From an uncultured Eubacteriales bacterium (lineage in GTDB: Bacteria > Bacillota > Clostridia > Peptostreptococcales > Anaerovoracaceae): a DNA stretch of 64,000 nt. The number at the start of each line of letters is the position of its first letter. Positions within the stretch are counted from its first letter, which is position 1. Shown piece by piece: positions 16,278 to 24,672 of the stretch. The position numbers and the translations under genes were made by a program. The notes under the pieces were generated by a model. That model saw only the letters and a program-made list of their open reading frames with translations, ran no database searches and had not been told where the DNA came from. Location: NCBI GenBank assembly GCA_900542565.1, contig UQOC01000005.1, positions 1-64,000 on the forward strand, read 5' to 3'.

Positions 16278-17702
16278 TTATTTTGCTGCTTCAAGCACTC
16301 TTATTATATTTGTATTTCCCGGCACATCTACCGGAACACCTGCGCTGAGCACCACATTGTCCCCTTCCTGTATAAGGCCTGCCTTTAGAGCCTTCTGGGC
16401 GCAATGTTCAAAAAGTTCTTCGATCTCATATCTGTAATGGGCCAGCATCGGCCTTACTCCCCAGACAAGAGCAAGCTGATGGAATGTCTTTGTATAAGGA
16501 GTAGCGCCTACTATGGTTATATCAGGCCTGAATTTTGCCATACGCCTGGCCGTATATCCCGTCTTGGTTATGGCGATTATGGCGCTGGCATTGATGTCCT
16601 TGGCCAGAGTGCAGGCCGCATGGCCTACGGCATTGGTCACATCGGTGGCGTTCATCTCGTGCCATACCATGTTGCGAGGAGGCATCTTGACCTGATCTTC
16701 CTCTGCCTGCAAAGCTATCTTTGCCATGGTCTCCACAGCTTCCACAGGGAACCGCCCTGCTGCTGTCTCTCCTGACAGCATGACTGCTGTGGTGCCATCG
16801 AATACGGCATTGGCCACATCTGTTATTTCCGCTCTCGTCGGAAGAGGGCTTGTGGTCATGGACTCCAGCATCTGAGTTGCAGTGATGACGATCTTGCCTG
16901 ACTGAACACACCTTCTTATAAACTTTTTCTGTATTCCGGGAAGTTTTTCGTAGGCCACTTCGACTCCCATATCTCCTCTGGCTACCATTATACCGTCGGA
17001 AACATCCAGGATCTTTTCAAAATTGTCTATGCCCTGTGTGCTTTCTATCTTGGAGATTATCTTGATCTCGCTGCCGCCGTTTTCCTCCAGTATCTTTCTT
17101 ATGGCCAGCACATCTTCCGCAGATCTTACAAAAGAGGCTGCGATATAATCCACATCATTTTCTATGCCGAAAAGTATATCAGCCCTGTCCTGGGGACTTA
17201 TGTACTCCATCTTCAGGTTCACATTTGGCAGGTTTATGCCTTTGTGGTTGCTTATCTTGCCTCCGTGTATCACAGTTCCTGTCACTGTGGTGCCGGTGGT
17301 TTCCTCAACCTTTATGACTATCTTTCCGTCGTTGATGAGCACCAGGTTCCCCGGCCTTACCTCTTGCGGGAGATCCTTATATGTTACGGAAACGATACTG
17401 TCTGTACCATCCACCTTATCCGTAGTCAGAGTAAACTTTTGTCCGTCTTTGAGCATTTCTTCGCCGTTTACAAAATTGCCCGTCCTGATCTCAGGTCCCT
17501 TGGTATCGAGCATCACTGCTGCTGCGATCCCCATCTCGTCTCTGACTTTTCTGAATGTCTCAATGGTCTTTTTGTGGCCCTCGTGAGTTCCGTGGGAAAA
17601 ATTGAGCCTGGCCACATTCATACCCGCTTCGAGCATTTCCTTTAGTGTCTTTTCGTCTGAAGAAGCTGGCCCTATGGTGCAGACGATCTTTGTTTTTCTC
17701 AT
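16278..17702 (-). CDS. pyk: Pyruvate kinase
   Basis: A 474-residue type II pyruvate kinase, last step of glycolysis, PEP plus ADP to pyruvate and ATP. MRKTKIVCTIGPASSDEKTL opens it. VARLNFSHGTH, the catalytic IISKIESTQG segment near residue 215, the ARGDMGVEV metal site and the ATQMLESM loop are all present. It ends after the regulatory C-domain without the extra PEP-utiliser domain that Bacillus Pyk carries. The ATG at 17702 has GGAGG 7 bp upstream. It begins 16 bp after the fused CobW-type gene ends, so pyk is probably co-transcribed with two metal-GTPase genes, an unusual pairing. Confidence 0.95.
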   Translation of the reverse strand: MRKTKIVCTIGPASSDEKTLKEMLEAGMNVARLNFSHGTHEGHKKTIETFRKVRDEMGIAAAVMLDTKGPEIRTGNFVNGEEMLKDGQKFTLTTDKVDGTDSIVSVTYKDLPQEVRPGNLVLINDGKIVIKVEETTGTTVTGTVIHGGKISNHKGINLPNVNLKMEYISPQDRADILFGIENDVDYIAASFVRSAEDVLAIRKILEENGGSEIKIISKIESTQGIDNFEKILDVSDGIMVARGDMGVEVAYEKLPGIQKKFIRRCVQSGKIVITATQMLESMTTSPLPTRAEITDVANAVFDGTTAVMLSGETAAGRFPVEAVETMAKIALQAEEDQVKMPPRNMVWHEMNATDVTNAVGHAACTLAKDINASAIIAITKTGYTARRMAKFRPDITIVGATPYTKTFHQLALVWGVRPMLAHYRYEIEELFEHCAQKALKAGLIQEGDNVVLSAGVPVDVPGNTNIIRVLEAAK

Positions 17703-17718
17703 TAAATATCCTCCATTT

Positions 17719-18669
17719 TTAATAGAAAGTAGCGACTTCCTGTTCAGGCACATCGGTCTTTTCCAGCTCTGTTATATAAAGTACCGGCCCGTTGCCCTGA
17801 TACATGTGGTTAAATTCATTTTTTACTTTTGCTGTAACGATAACCCATTCTCCGTGGGTGAGTTCCTGGGCTTTTTCATATTTGGCTACGAGGCCCCCAA
17901 ACTGGATGTCCTCAACGCAGCATGTCATTATATGGCGACCGATGACGGTCTCATCGTCTTCCAGGCCTCCTCCTATAAGGGCACGGCCTTTTATCTTAAG
18001 TGTCTTGCCGTAATATTTGCTTTCTTCTTCATTAATATCAGAATACCATATGGCATAATCCTGATCTTTTATCTCTACGACCGGAGCATCCAGATCGTAA
18101 GGAAGCGGATCTTCTATGTTGTCAAATTCCACCTGATCTTTTGAATACTCATAGAGTATCTGACAGCGGCGGTTGGCGGCCCTGACGATCTTGTGGAATT
18201 CCATTTTGTCCATGGATCTGTCGAAATGTTTAAATACTACGGCCTCCGGCGACTTCATCTTGTCGTATACCAGGTTCCTCATATTCTTGTTGTATGTGAG
18301 GAATGTCCTGGCGTCCATAAAGTTCATTTCCTGATAGACGGTCCAGTTGGTCGGGATGGCGTTGTAAAAATCATCCAGCATCCACATGCCGTTGTATTCT
18401 ACAACAACTCTCTCAAATCCAATACTCTTTTCCAGTTCCATCAGGTATTCGGTAGTCAGATCTTCTTCGTCCTCCACCTTTACTATTTTCACATTGGATG
18501 AGGCAAAGGCGATGGGCATGAGCTCAGCCTCTCCCTCTTCGCACATGAGGACCAGAGTTTTTTCTCCACCGTTGAACTGGGGATCTTCGAGAGTCTCCTG
18601 TATGAAAGTCGTCTTACCTGCGTCCAGGAATCCCGTAAAAAGATATACCGGTATTTCTCTTGTCGTCAT
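17719..18669 (-). CDS. CobW-type GTPase fused to a YcgQ-like C-terminal domain
   Basis: A 316-residue protein. The N-terminal half is a COG0523/CobW G-domain with Walker A GFLDAGKTT at residues 13-21. It lacks the CxCC metal motif of its neighbour; a lone CEEGE sits near residue 43. From about residue 215 the sequence changes to a beta-rich domain with GRHIMTCCVEDIQFGG near 245 and GEWVIVTAKV near 272. This resembles the C-terminal domain of YcgQ-type (TIGR03943/DUF1980) envelope proteins. COG0523 GTPases deliver or sense metals such as zinc. The two halves look like a domain fusion with a role in metal homeostasis, which is inference. It follows the His-rich GTPase by 14 bp and precedes pyk. 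Confidence 0.75.
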   Translation of the reverse strand: MTTREIPVYLFTGFLDAGKTTFIQETLEDPQFNGGEKTLVLMCEEGEAELMPIAFASSNVKIVKVEDEEDLTTEYLMELEKSIGFERVVVEYNGMWMLDDFYNAIPTNWTVYQEMNFMDARTFLTYNKNMRNLVYDKMKSPEAVVFKHFDRSMDKMEFHKIVRAANRRCQILYEYSKDQVEFDNIEDPLPYDLDAPVVEIKDQDYAIWYSDINEEESKYYGKTLKIKGRALIGGGLEDDETVIGRHIMTCCVEDIQFGGLVAKYEKAQELTHGEWVIVTAKVKNEFNHMYQGNGPVLYITELEKTDVPEQEVATFY

Positions 18670-18683
18670 TGTCTGTTTTCTCC

Positions 18684-19781
18684 CTATATGTCAAAGAGTT
18701 CCCTGATCTTGTCCTCTTTCATGTCGTGTCCTATTACGCACAGGCGTCCGGTGACCTCTGCAGGGCCTTTTCTCACATCAGGCTCTCCAGGAACATAGTC
18801 AAAATGTATCCACTGTCCGTCCTGGCCTTCTACTATGCCCTTGGCTCTGAGTACCATGCCGTAGGTTTCCTGATCGTCAAGGGCTTCCAGGGCTTTCTGT
18901 ATGGTCTCCTCGGTGAACTTCCTGGCAGTTTCTACCCCTATGCTGTCAAAGACTTCGTCGGCATGATGGTGGTCATGATGATCGTGTCCGCAGCCGCAGT
19001 GATCATGATCGTGATCGTGGTGATGTTCATGTTCATGATCGTGGTCATGATGATGGTCGTGGCCGCACTCGCAGTGATCGTGGTGATCATGGTCGTGGCC
19101 ATGCTCATGGTCATGATGGTCGTGATCGTGGTGGTCGTGATGTTCTTCTGCCAGATGGTGGAGAGCTTCTTCTATGGTGTCTTTCCTCTCCATGGCGTCT
19201 AATATCTGTTTTCCCGAAAGTTCATCCCAGTCGGTGGTTATGAGGACAGCTTTCGGATTGTGCTCCTTGATCAGGGCGACAGCCTGCTCCAGTTTTTCTT
19301 CCGACATTCCCTTGGTATGGCTCATGATTATGGAGCTGGCGTGTTCGATCTGATTATTGAAAAACTCTCCAAAATTCTTCATGTATACTTTGGCTTTTTT
19401 TGCATCCACCACGGTAGTGAAGCCGTTGAGCTGCACCTGGTCAATGTGAAGGTTCTGCACGGCTTCGATAATATCGCTTAATTTGCCTACTCCGGAAGGT
19501 TCGATCAGGATCCTGTCAGGTGAAAACTGCTCGACTACCTGAGTCAGGGCCCTGCCGAAATCTCCCACAAGGCTGCAGCAGATACATCCGGAATTCATTT
19601 CGTTGATCTCAATGCCGGAGTCCTTCAAAAATCCTCCGTCAATACCTATTTCTCCGAATTCGTTCTCGATGAGAACGATCTTTTCCCCCTTGTAGGCTTC
19701 TTCTACAAGCTTCTTTATCAGAGTGGTCTTACCTGCTCCTAAAAAACCCGAAAAAATGTCTACTTTTATCATTTTGTTCAT
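18684..19781 (-). CDS. COG0523 (CobW/YciC-type) metallochaperone GTPase with His-rich loop
   Basis: A 365-residue G3E-family GTPase. Walker A GFLGAGKTT lies at residues 12-20, the metal-binding GCICC motif at 65-69, IEPSGVGK near 94 and the switch-like ENEFGEIGID near 40. A long His/Asp run, with two short Cys-x-Cys elements, occupies about residues 208-273. The C-terminal CobW domain follows, ending in a typical VTGRLCVIG segment. YciC/ZagA relatives supply zinc to client enzymes under zinc limitation; a cobalt or nickel role is also possible. It heads a likely three-gene transcript with the fused GTPase and pyk. A palindrome in its leader could be a metal-repressor site. Confidence 0.87.
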   Translation of the reverse strand: MNKMIKVDIFSGFLGAGKTTLIKKLVEEAYKGEKIVLIENEFGEIGIDGGFLKDSGIEINEMNSGCICCSLVGDFGRALTQVVEQFSPDRILIEPSGVGKLSDIIEAVQNLHIDQVQLNGFTTVVDAKKAKVYMKNFGEFFNNQIEHASSIIMSHTKGMSEEKLEQAVALIKEHNPKAVLITTDWDELSGKQILDAMERKDTIEEALHHLAEEHHDHHDHDHHDHEHGHDHDHHDHCECGHDHHHDHDHEHEHHHDHDHDHCGCGHDHHDHHHADEVFDSIGVETARKFTEETIQKALEALDDQETYGMVLRAKGIVEGQDGQWIHFDYVPGEPDVRKGPAEVTGRLCVIGHDMKEDKIRELFDI

Positions 19782-19806
19782 CTCTTTTCCTTAAGTTTAT
19801 ATATGT

Positions 19807-19846
19807 ATTACGCCTTTGGGCGGTAATATCGAACATGCTAATTATA
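19807..19846 (-). promoter_or_regulatory. Promoter -10 and candidate operator of the CobW operon
   Basis: On the minus strand an extended -10, TGGTATAAT, ends at 19841. Just downstream an imperfect palindrome, ATTACGCC-TTT-GGGCGGTAAT on plus (19807-19827), contains the CGTAAT/ATTACG halves also found in Firmicute Zur boxes. The spacing between halves differs from a classical Zur box, so the regulator is uncertain. No good -35 was seen. Confidence 0.4.
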
Positions 19847-19883
19847 CCACTTCACGATAAAAATTAAAAGATATGGGCCGCTA

Positions 19884-19913
19884 TTGTTTTTATGGTTTGA
19901 AGCGTGGTATACT
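19884..19913 (+). promoter_or_regulatory. Promoter of the Bfd-like gene
   Basis: TTGTTT and TATACT with an 18-bp spacer and an upstream TG dinucleotide (extended -10), about 28 bp before the ATG. Confidence 0.55.
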
Positions 19914-19940
19914 TAATAATATAAATTATGGAGGTTGGTT

Positions 19941-20132
19941 ATGGATAAAAGTTCAAGAGAATATGAAGTTTGTTTGTGCAGACATGTAAAGAGAGGTCAG
20001 ATAGAAGACTTTATCAAAGAAACAGGTACTACTGAGCTGAAAGCAGTCTGCACTGCCATGAACATAGGCAATGTGTGCGGGGCCTGCCGCGAGATCATAG
20101 ACGAGATAATACAGGAATCCAAAAACGCATGA
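19941..20132 (+). CDS. Bfd-like [2Fe-2S]-binding protein
   Basis: A 63-residue small iron-sulfur protein. Cysteines fall as CLC near residue 9 and CGAC near residue 46, the C-x-C ... C-x2-C layout of the BFD-like [2Fe-2S] domain. Stand-alone BFD proteins donate electrons, for example to bacterioferritin, or act as scaffolds. ATG at 19941 is chosen because GGAGGT ends 5 bp upstream. It has its own promoter and a terminator 5 bp after the stop, so it is monocistronic. Nearby DUF3793 and the iron-sulfur-rich oxidoreductase fit an iron-related neighbourhood; its partner is unknown. Confidence 0.82.
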   Translation: MDKSSREYEVCLCRHVKRGQIEDFIKETGTTELKAVCTAMNIGNVCGACREIIDEIIQESKNA

Positions 20133-20136
20133 AAAT

Positions 20137-20160
20137 GGACGGTCGCGTGACCGTCCTCTT
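20137..20160 (+). terminator. Terminator of the Bfd-like gene
   Basis: A perfect 8-bp stem, GGACGGTC-GCGT-GACCGTCC, is followed by TCTTTTC. Confidence 0.8.
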
Positions 20161-20176
20161 TTCATTACAATGGCTA

Positions 20177-20737
20177 TTATGAATTGTTCTGTATTACAGT
20201 AAGTTTTTCAAGTGAATACCCCTTTTGAAAATACTCTCTGTAGATCTGCGTACATTTTCTGAAGCGGCTGAAAAGAGCCAGGGCTTTTTCTTCATCGCCG
20301 TATACTTTCCAGTATCCGCACAGCTTGCAGCCTTTTGCTCCTTTTTCTATGAATCCCATCACATCTTCCGGCGGAAAGCCCAGGAAAAGCCCTATCTCAT
20401 GGGGAAAGTCGCTGCTGTGCCTGAGCCGCTTTATGAGCTTTCCCACACATTTTCCTGGGTCGTCACAGCAATATCCTCTTTCTCTGAGCAGAGAGCATGT
20501 CAGTTCATCTTTAAAATCTTTCGTCAGTGCCTCCGGACGGAAAACATATATGAGCGCCCTGCCGTCCCTTTTTCTGAGTATCATTGCTCTTATGCCTTTA
20601 TCAGAAAGCTTGCTGTTCAAAGCTTCTATTTCCCGTTCGAGCATGTCCCCTGCTCCACACTCACAGGTAAACATGCTGCCCGTTTTCAACCCCGCCAATG
20701 TAGGCGAGCAGTGCTTTATCACCATTTCTTCTGACAT
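20177..20737 (-). CDS. DUF3793 family protein
   Basis: A 186-residue protein of the DUF3793 family of anaerobic Firmicutes. Family landmarks are HCSPTLAGLKTGSMF near residue 10 and HEIGLFLGFPPEDVMGFIE near residue 115, followed by KLCGYWKVYGDEEKA. It has several cysteines (two adjacent near residue 93) but no clear binding motif. Biochemical function is unknown. Homologues are often near flavodoxin, Feo or other iron genes, which I recall and cannot check here. ATG follows GGGAGG. Its promoter overlaps a strong palindrome, listed separately, arguing for tight metal or redox control. Confidence 0.8.
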   Translation of the reverse strand: MSEEMVIKHCSPTLAGLKTGSMFTCECGAGDMLEREIEALNSKLSDKGIRAMILRKRDGRALIYVFRPEALTKDFKDELTCSLLRERGYCCDDPGKCVGKLIKRLRHSSDFPHEIGLFLGFPPEDVMGFIEKGAKGCKLCGYWKVYGDEEKALALFSRFRKCTQIYREYFQKGYSLEKLTVIQNNS

Positions 20738-20807
20738 TGCCGGCCTCCCTTTTTATGTTCGGATCATCTGTCCTGTTCTTTCGTCAGGTCATCCTTATCA
20801 CCTATGT

Positions 20808-20860
20808 GTTAGTTATAACTAACTTAATGATAGATTACTATATATCACGGATTTTGTCAA
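20808..20860 (-). promoter_or_regulatory. Promoter and palindromic operator of the DUF3793 gene
   Basis: On the minus strand TTGACA (complement of 20855-20860) and TAATCT (20832-20837) are spaced 17 bp. A perfect 16-bp palindrome, GTTAGTTATAACTAAC at 20808-20823, begins about 8 bp past the -10, over the expected transcript start. TTAG...CTAA palindromes of this kind are typical of DtxR/IdeR-family iron or manganese repressors. That identification is inference. Confidence 0.75.
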
Positions 20861-20861
20861 T

Positions 20862-20896
20862 AAAAAATGTGAGGGTTTATGGCCCTCACATTTTTT
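20862..20896. terminator. Terminator of the pyruvate:ferredoxin oxidoreductase gene
   Basis: TGTGAGGG (20868-20875) pairs with CCCTCACA (20883-20890), flanked by six A and six T, 10 bp after the stop. Symmetric, so it may act both ways. Confidence 0.88.
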
Positions 20897-20905
20897 ATCT
20901 TAAAA

Positions 20906-23900
20906 TTATTCTTCCATGCTCTTCTGGCGGTGTACCAGAGTCTCATATCTTTCCTTGGCCGCTTCTTCAGCTTCCTCGAAGAGTTTTTCAGCTCTTTCAG
21001 GGAATCTGAGCTTCAGGGAGTTATATCTTACCTCTCCCATGATAAAGTCTCTGTAGCTTTCGCTTGCTTCACCGCTGTCAAGGATGAGCGGATTCTTGCC
21101 CTCTGCTTTGAGTGCAGGATTATATCTGAGCAGGTTCCAGTATCCGGATTTAACTGCGTGCTTCATCTCATCCATGGACTTATCCATTCCGGCCTTGATG
21201 CCGTGGTTGATACAAGGAGCATATGCGATTATCAGGGATGGTCCATCATAGCTTTCAGCTTCTCTGAGCGCTTTGAGAGTCTGATTGTAGTCTGCTCCCA
21301 TGGCTATCTGAGCAACATATACATAGCCGTAAGCCATGGCGATCTGTACCATATCTTTCTTCTTGATGCCCTTACCGGAAGCCGCAAACTTGGCTACTGC
21401 TCCGATAGGCGTTGCCTTGGATGACTGTCCGCCGGTGTTGGAGTAAACCTCTGTATCGAATACCATGATGTTTACATTTTCGCCGGAAGCCAGAACATGG
21501 TCAAGTCCGCCGTAGCCTATATCGTAAGCCCAGCCGTCTCCTCCGAACATCCATACGGAAGGCTTGCCGAGCATATCCTTATTATCTACTACGAACTGAG
21601 CGTCCTCATTGGTGGCTGCAAGAGCCTGGCAGGCTGCGGCAAAGGCATCGCCGGCTTTTCCTGCCTTGGAAGCATCGTCCATCACATCCAGCCATTCCTT
21701 TGCAGGAGCGCCTACAACATCGGCAAGTCTTTGGGCTGCTGATCTGAGCTCGTTTCTGCGGGCATTGACCGATATAGCCATGCCGAGTCCGAATTCAGCG
21801 TTATCTTCAAACAGTGAGTTGCCCCATGCCGGACCCTTTCCTTCTTTATTGACTGTGTAAGGAGTGCTCGGAGCGCTGCATCCCCAGATTGATGAACATC
21901 CTGTAGCATTGGCTATGAACATGCGGTCTCCGAAAAGCTGTGTTATCAGCTTGGCATAAGGTGATTCTCCGCATCCAGGACATGCTCCTGAGAATTCCAT
22001 CAGAGGCTGTTTGAACTGAGAGCCTTTGACGGTATCTTCCTTGAACTTGGTCTCTTTATATGTAACATCGTTAAAGAGATAATCGAATCTCTTCTGCTGG
22101 CTGTCAACATACTCGTCATCAACAGCATGCATGGTGAGTGCTTTGTTCTTTGAAGGACATACATTGGCACATGAGCCGCAGCCTGTGCAGTCCATGGTGG
22201 AGATCCCGATGGCAAAGTACTTGCCTTCTTCGCCTCTCATCGGCAGAACGCTGTCTTTGATAGGTTCAGCTTCTTTTTCATCCAGCACGAACGGTCTGAT
22301 AACTCCGTGCGGACATACATATGAACACATGTTGCACTGGATGCAGTTTGCCATTTCCCAGTGAGGAACATCAGCTGCTATTCCGCGTTTCTCATATGCT
22401 GCAGTTCCGTTAGGGACCATTCCCGTAGCGGTATCCAGGAAATCGGATACAGGTACATTGTCTCCGGTCATGGTGTTGGTGGTGTAGAGGATCTTGTTGA
22501 GATAATCCGTATGCAGCTTATCTCTGCCTACCATAGGTTCAACCTTGGTATCATCCTCTGCATCTGCCCATGAAGCCGGGATCTCTACCTTGTGGATGTG
22601 GGTAACGCCGGCGTCTACAGCCTGCATGTTCATGTTTACGATCTTCTCGCCCTTTGCGCCGTAGGTCTTCTGGATGGCATCCTTCATGTATTTTACGGCG
22701 TCGTCAATAGGGATGATCTCAGCCAGCTTGAAGAAAGCAGCCTGGAGCACAGTGTTGGTCCTGCGGGCACCAAGACCTATATCCTTGGCGATGGAAACGG
22801 CATCGCAGGTGTAGAATTTTATGTTGTTCCTGGCGATATATCTTTTAACTTTTCCAGGAAGATGTTTGTCCAGTTCCTCATCATTCCATACGCAGTTGAG
22901 CAGGAAGAATCCGCCCGGCTTAACATCCTGTACCATATCGTATTTGTAGATATATGCAGAATTATGGCATGCAACAAAGTCAGCCTGTTTTACATAGTAT
23001 GTGGACCTTATCGGCTCGTCTCCAAATCTCAGGTGGGAAATTGTAAGACCTCCTGATTTTTTGGAGTCATACTGGAAGTATGCCTGAACCTTCTTGTCTG
23101 TATGGTCGCCTATGATCTTTACGCTGTTCTTGTTGGCTCCTACGGTACCGTCTGCTCCCAGTCCCCAGAACTTGCATGCTTTTGTGCCTTCCGGAGCAAC
23201 ATCAGGATATTCTGAAGGTGTCAGGGACAGTCCTGTTACATCGTCTATGATGGAAATGGTGAATTCCTTCTTAGGTTCATCGCTCCAGAGATTCTCATAA
23301 ACAGCCAGGATATCTCCAGGCTGGGTGTCCTTGGATGACAGTCCGTAACGGCCTCCTACGATGAGGCAGTTTTCAAATTCAGTTCCTCTCAGAGCCGAAA
23401 CAACATCCAGGAACAGAGGCTCTCCTACTCCGCCCGGCTCTTTTGTCCTGTCAAGGACAGCTATCTTCTTAACTGTCTTAGGCATTACATTGAGCAGGTA
23501 TTTTGTGGAGAAAGGTCTGTAGAGATGTACTTCTACGATACCGACCTTTTTGCCTTTTCCTCTCAGATAGTCTACCAGTTCTTCTGCCGCTTCGCATACG
23601 GAACCCATAGCCACGATTATCTCTGTGGCTTCAGGATCGCCATAATAGTTGAACGGCTTATAATCGGTGCCGATCTTGGCGTTTACCTTGTCCATGTATT
23701 CGGCAATAATGTCAGCAGTAACCAGATATGCCGGGTTGCAGGCTTCTCTGTGCTGGAAGAATGTTTCCGGCTGCTCCGCAGAACCTATGCTGTGAGGGTG
23801 GTTAGGATTGAGTGCTCTTGCTCTGAAAGTTCTCACAGCATCCCAATCTACCATGTCTTTCAGTTCATCATAGTCCCATATCTCTATTTTCTGGTTTTCG

Positions 23901-24430
23901 TGGGAAGTTCTGAAACCATCAAAGAAATGAAGCATAGGAAGCTTGCCTGCGATCGTTGCCAGATGAGCCACTGCTGCAAGGTCCATGACCTGCTGTACGC
24001 TGTTGGATGCAAGCATAGCAAAGCCTGTCTGACGGCAGCTCATAACATCTGAATGATCGCCGAAAATAGACAGGGCGTGGGTAGCCAAAGTTCTTGCTGC
24101 CACATGGAAAACTGTAGGAGTCTGCTCTCCTGCCAGCTTATACATGTTCGGGATCATGAGCAGCAGTCCCTGCGATGCTGTAAATGTAGAAGTATATGCG
24201 CCTGCTGCGACAGAACCGTGGACAGCTCCGGCAGCGCCTCCTTCTGACTGCATTTCTACAATTTTTACTTTTTCGCCGAAAATGTTCTTCCGGTCTTCAG
24301 AAACCCATTCATCCATGCTCTCTGCCATTGGTGAAGATGGCGTGATCGGATAGATTGCTGCTACTTCAGAAAAAGCATATGCTACATGAGCGGCAGCCGT
24401 GTTTCCGTCCATTGTCTTTAACTTTCTCAC
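20906..24430 (-). CDS. nifJ: Pyruvate:ferredoxin (flavodoxin) oxidoreductase
   Basis: A 1174-residue single-chain enzyme that oxidatively decarboxylates pyruvate to acetyl-CoA and CO2, passing electrons to ferredoxin in anaerobic metabolism. In order it has domain I with YPITPSSPMAES, the gamma-type domain, two ferredoxin-type 4Fe-4S motifs (CIQCNMCSYVCPHG near 685, CTGCGSCANVCPS near 740), a further cluster cysteine set with FSGACPGCGESP near 815, and the TPP-binding GGDGWAYDIGYGG near 965. The GTG at 24430 is preferred over an ATG 12 codons earlier because homologues begin (M)RKLKTMDGNTAAAHVAY and GGAGAAGG precedes it. It is monocistronic, with a promoter at 24471-24498 and a periodic box cluster upstream. 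Confidence 0.96.
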   Translation of the reverse strand: MRKLKTMDGNTAAAHVAYAFSEVAAIYPITPSSPMAESMDEWVSEDRKNIFGEKVKIVEMQSEGGAAGAVHGSVAAGAYTSTFTASQGLLLMIPNMYKLAGEQTPTVFHVAARTLATHALSIFGDHSDVMSCRQTGFAMLASNSVQQVMDLAAVAHLATIAGKLPMLHFFDGFRTSHENQKIEIWDYDELKDMVDWDAVRTFRARALNPNHPHSIGSAEQPETFFQHREACNPAYLVTADIIAEYMDKVNAKIGTDYKPFNYYGDPEATEIIVAMGSVCEAAEELVDYLRGKGKKVGIVEVHLYRPFSTKYLLNVMPKTVKKIAVLDRTKEPGGVGEPLFLDVVSALRGTEFENCLIVGGRYGLSSKDTQPGDILAVYENLWSDEPKKEFTISIIDDVTGLSLTPSEYPDVAPEGTKACKFWGLGADGTVGANKNSVKIIGDHTDKKVQAYFQYDSKKSGGLTISHLRFGDEPIRSTYYVKQADFVACHNSAYIYKYDMVQDVKPGGFFLLNCVWNDEELDKHLPGKVKRYIARNNIKFYTCDAVSIAKDIGLGARRTNTVLQAAFFKLAEIIPIDDAVKYMKDAIQKTYGAKGEKIVNMNMQAVDAGVTHIHKVEIPASWADAEDDTKVEPMVGRDKLHTDYLNKILYTTNTMTGDNVPVSDFLDTATGMVPNGTAAYEKRGIAADVPHWEMANCIQCNMCSYVCPHGVIRPFVLDEKEAEPIKDSVLPMRGEEGKYFAIGISTMDCTGCGSCANVCPSKNKALTMHAVDDEYVDSQQKRFDYLFNDVTYKETKFKEDTVKGSQFKQPLMEFSGACPGCGESPYAKLITQLFGDRMFIANATGCSSIWGCSAPSTPYTVNKEGKGPAWGNSLFEDNAEFGLGMAISVNARRNELRSAAQRLADVVGAPAKEWLDVMDDASKAGKAGDAFAAACQALAATNEDAQFVVDNKDMLGKPSVWMFGGDGWAYDIGYGGLDHVLASGENVNIMVFDTEVYSNTGGQSSKATPIGAVAKFAASGKGIKKKDMVQIAMAYGYVYVAQIAMGADYNQTLKALREAESYDGPSLIIAYAPCINHGIKAGMDKSMDEMKHAVKSGYWNLLRYNPALKAEGKNPLILDSGEASESYRDFIMGEVRYNSLKLRFPERAEKLFEEAEEAAKERYETLVHRQKSMEE

Positions 24431-24470
24431 TGTATTCCTTCTCCTTCCCAGATACCTGAGTTTCACTTCA

Positions 24471-24498
24471 AATATAATGCTTCAGTATCTGTTGTTAA
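24471..24498 (-). promoter_or_regulatory. Promoter of the oxidoreductase gene
   Basis: On the minus strand TTAACA (complement of 24493-24498) and TATATT (24471-24476) are separated by 16 bp, about 40 bp before the GTG. The -35 is imperfect, as in activated promoters. Confidence 0.6.
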
Positions 24499-24503
24499 TA
24501 AAA

Positions 24504-24572
24504 GTGCCATAATCATGCATATCTGCGTATAAAATATCCATATTGTGCATAAAACACCCACGCCGTGCATAA
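24504..24572 (-). promoter_or_regulatory. Four direct boxes at 20-bp period upstream of the oxidoreductase promoter
   Basis: On plus, GTGCATAA occurs at 24565-24572 and 24545-24552, GCGTATAA at 24525-24532 and GTGCCATAA at 24504-24512, each separated by exactly 12 bp. Read on minus the boxes are TTATGCAC-like, and the one ending at 24544 is TTATGCACA, a match to the DnaA-box consensus TTATNCACA. The array ends 6 bp before the -35 on the upstream side, the place for an activator. Confidence 0.6.
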
Positions 24573-24672
24573 TATAATATAAAAAGCCGCAATAAACTCC
24601 GCCGCCATCCAAATGCGGCCGAGCATACGGCACTTGGCCTCACCTTATTATAAATATTCCCTCATCGAATTG
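24573..24672. other. Short AT-rich spacer after the Nudix gene
   Basis: Between the box cluster and the Nudix stop codon lies an AT-rich patch (ATAATATAAAAAG), then a G/C-richer segment. No gene or convincing terminator with a T-run was seen. Confidence 0.4.

Noticed and set aside
19807..19827. Classical Zur box for the CobW operon
   Set aside because: CGTAAT/ATTACG halves are present, but the spacing and flanks do not fit the known Firmicute Zur palindrome; kept only as a candidate operator.
24491..24500. Rex operator at the oxidoreductase promoter
   Set aside because: Only one half, TTGTTAA, is present at the -35; the inverted second half at the required spacing is absent.
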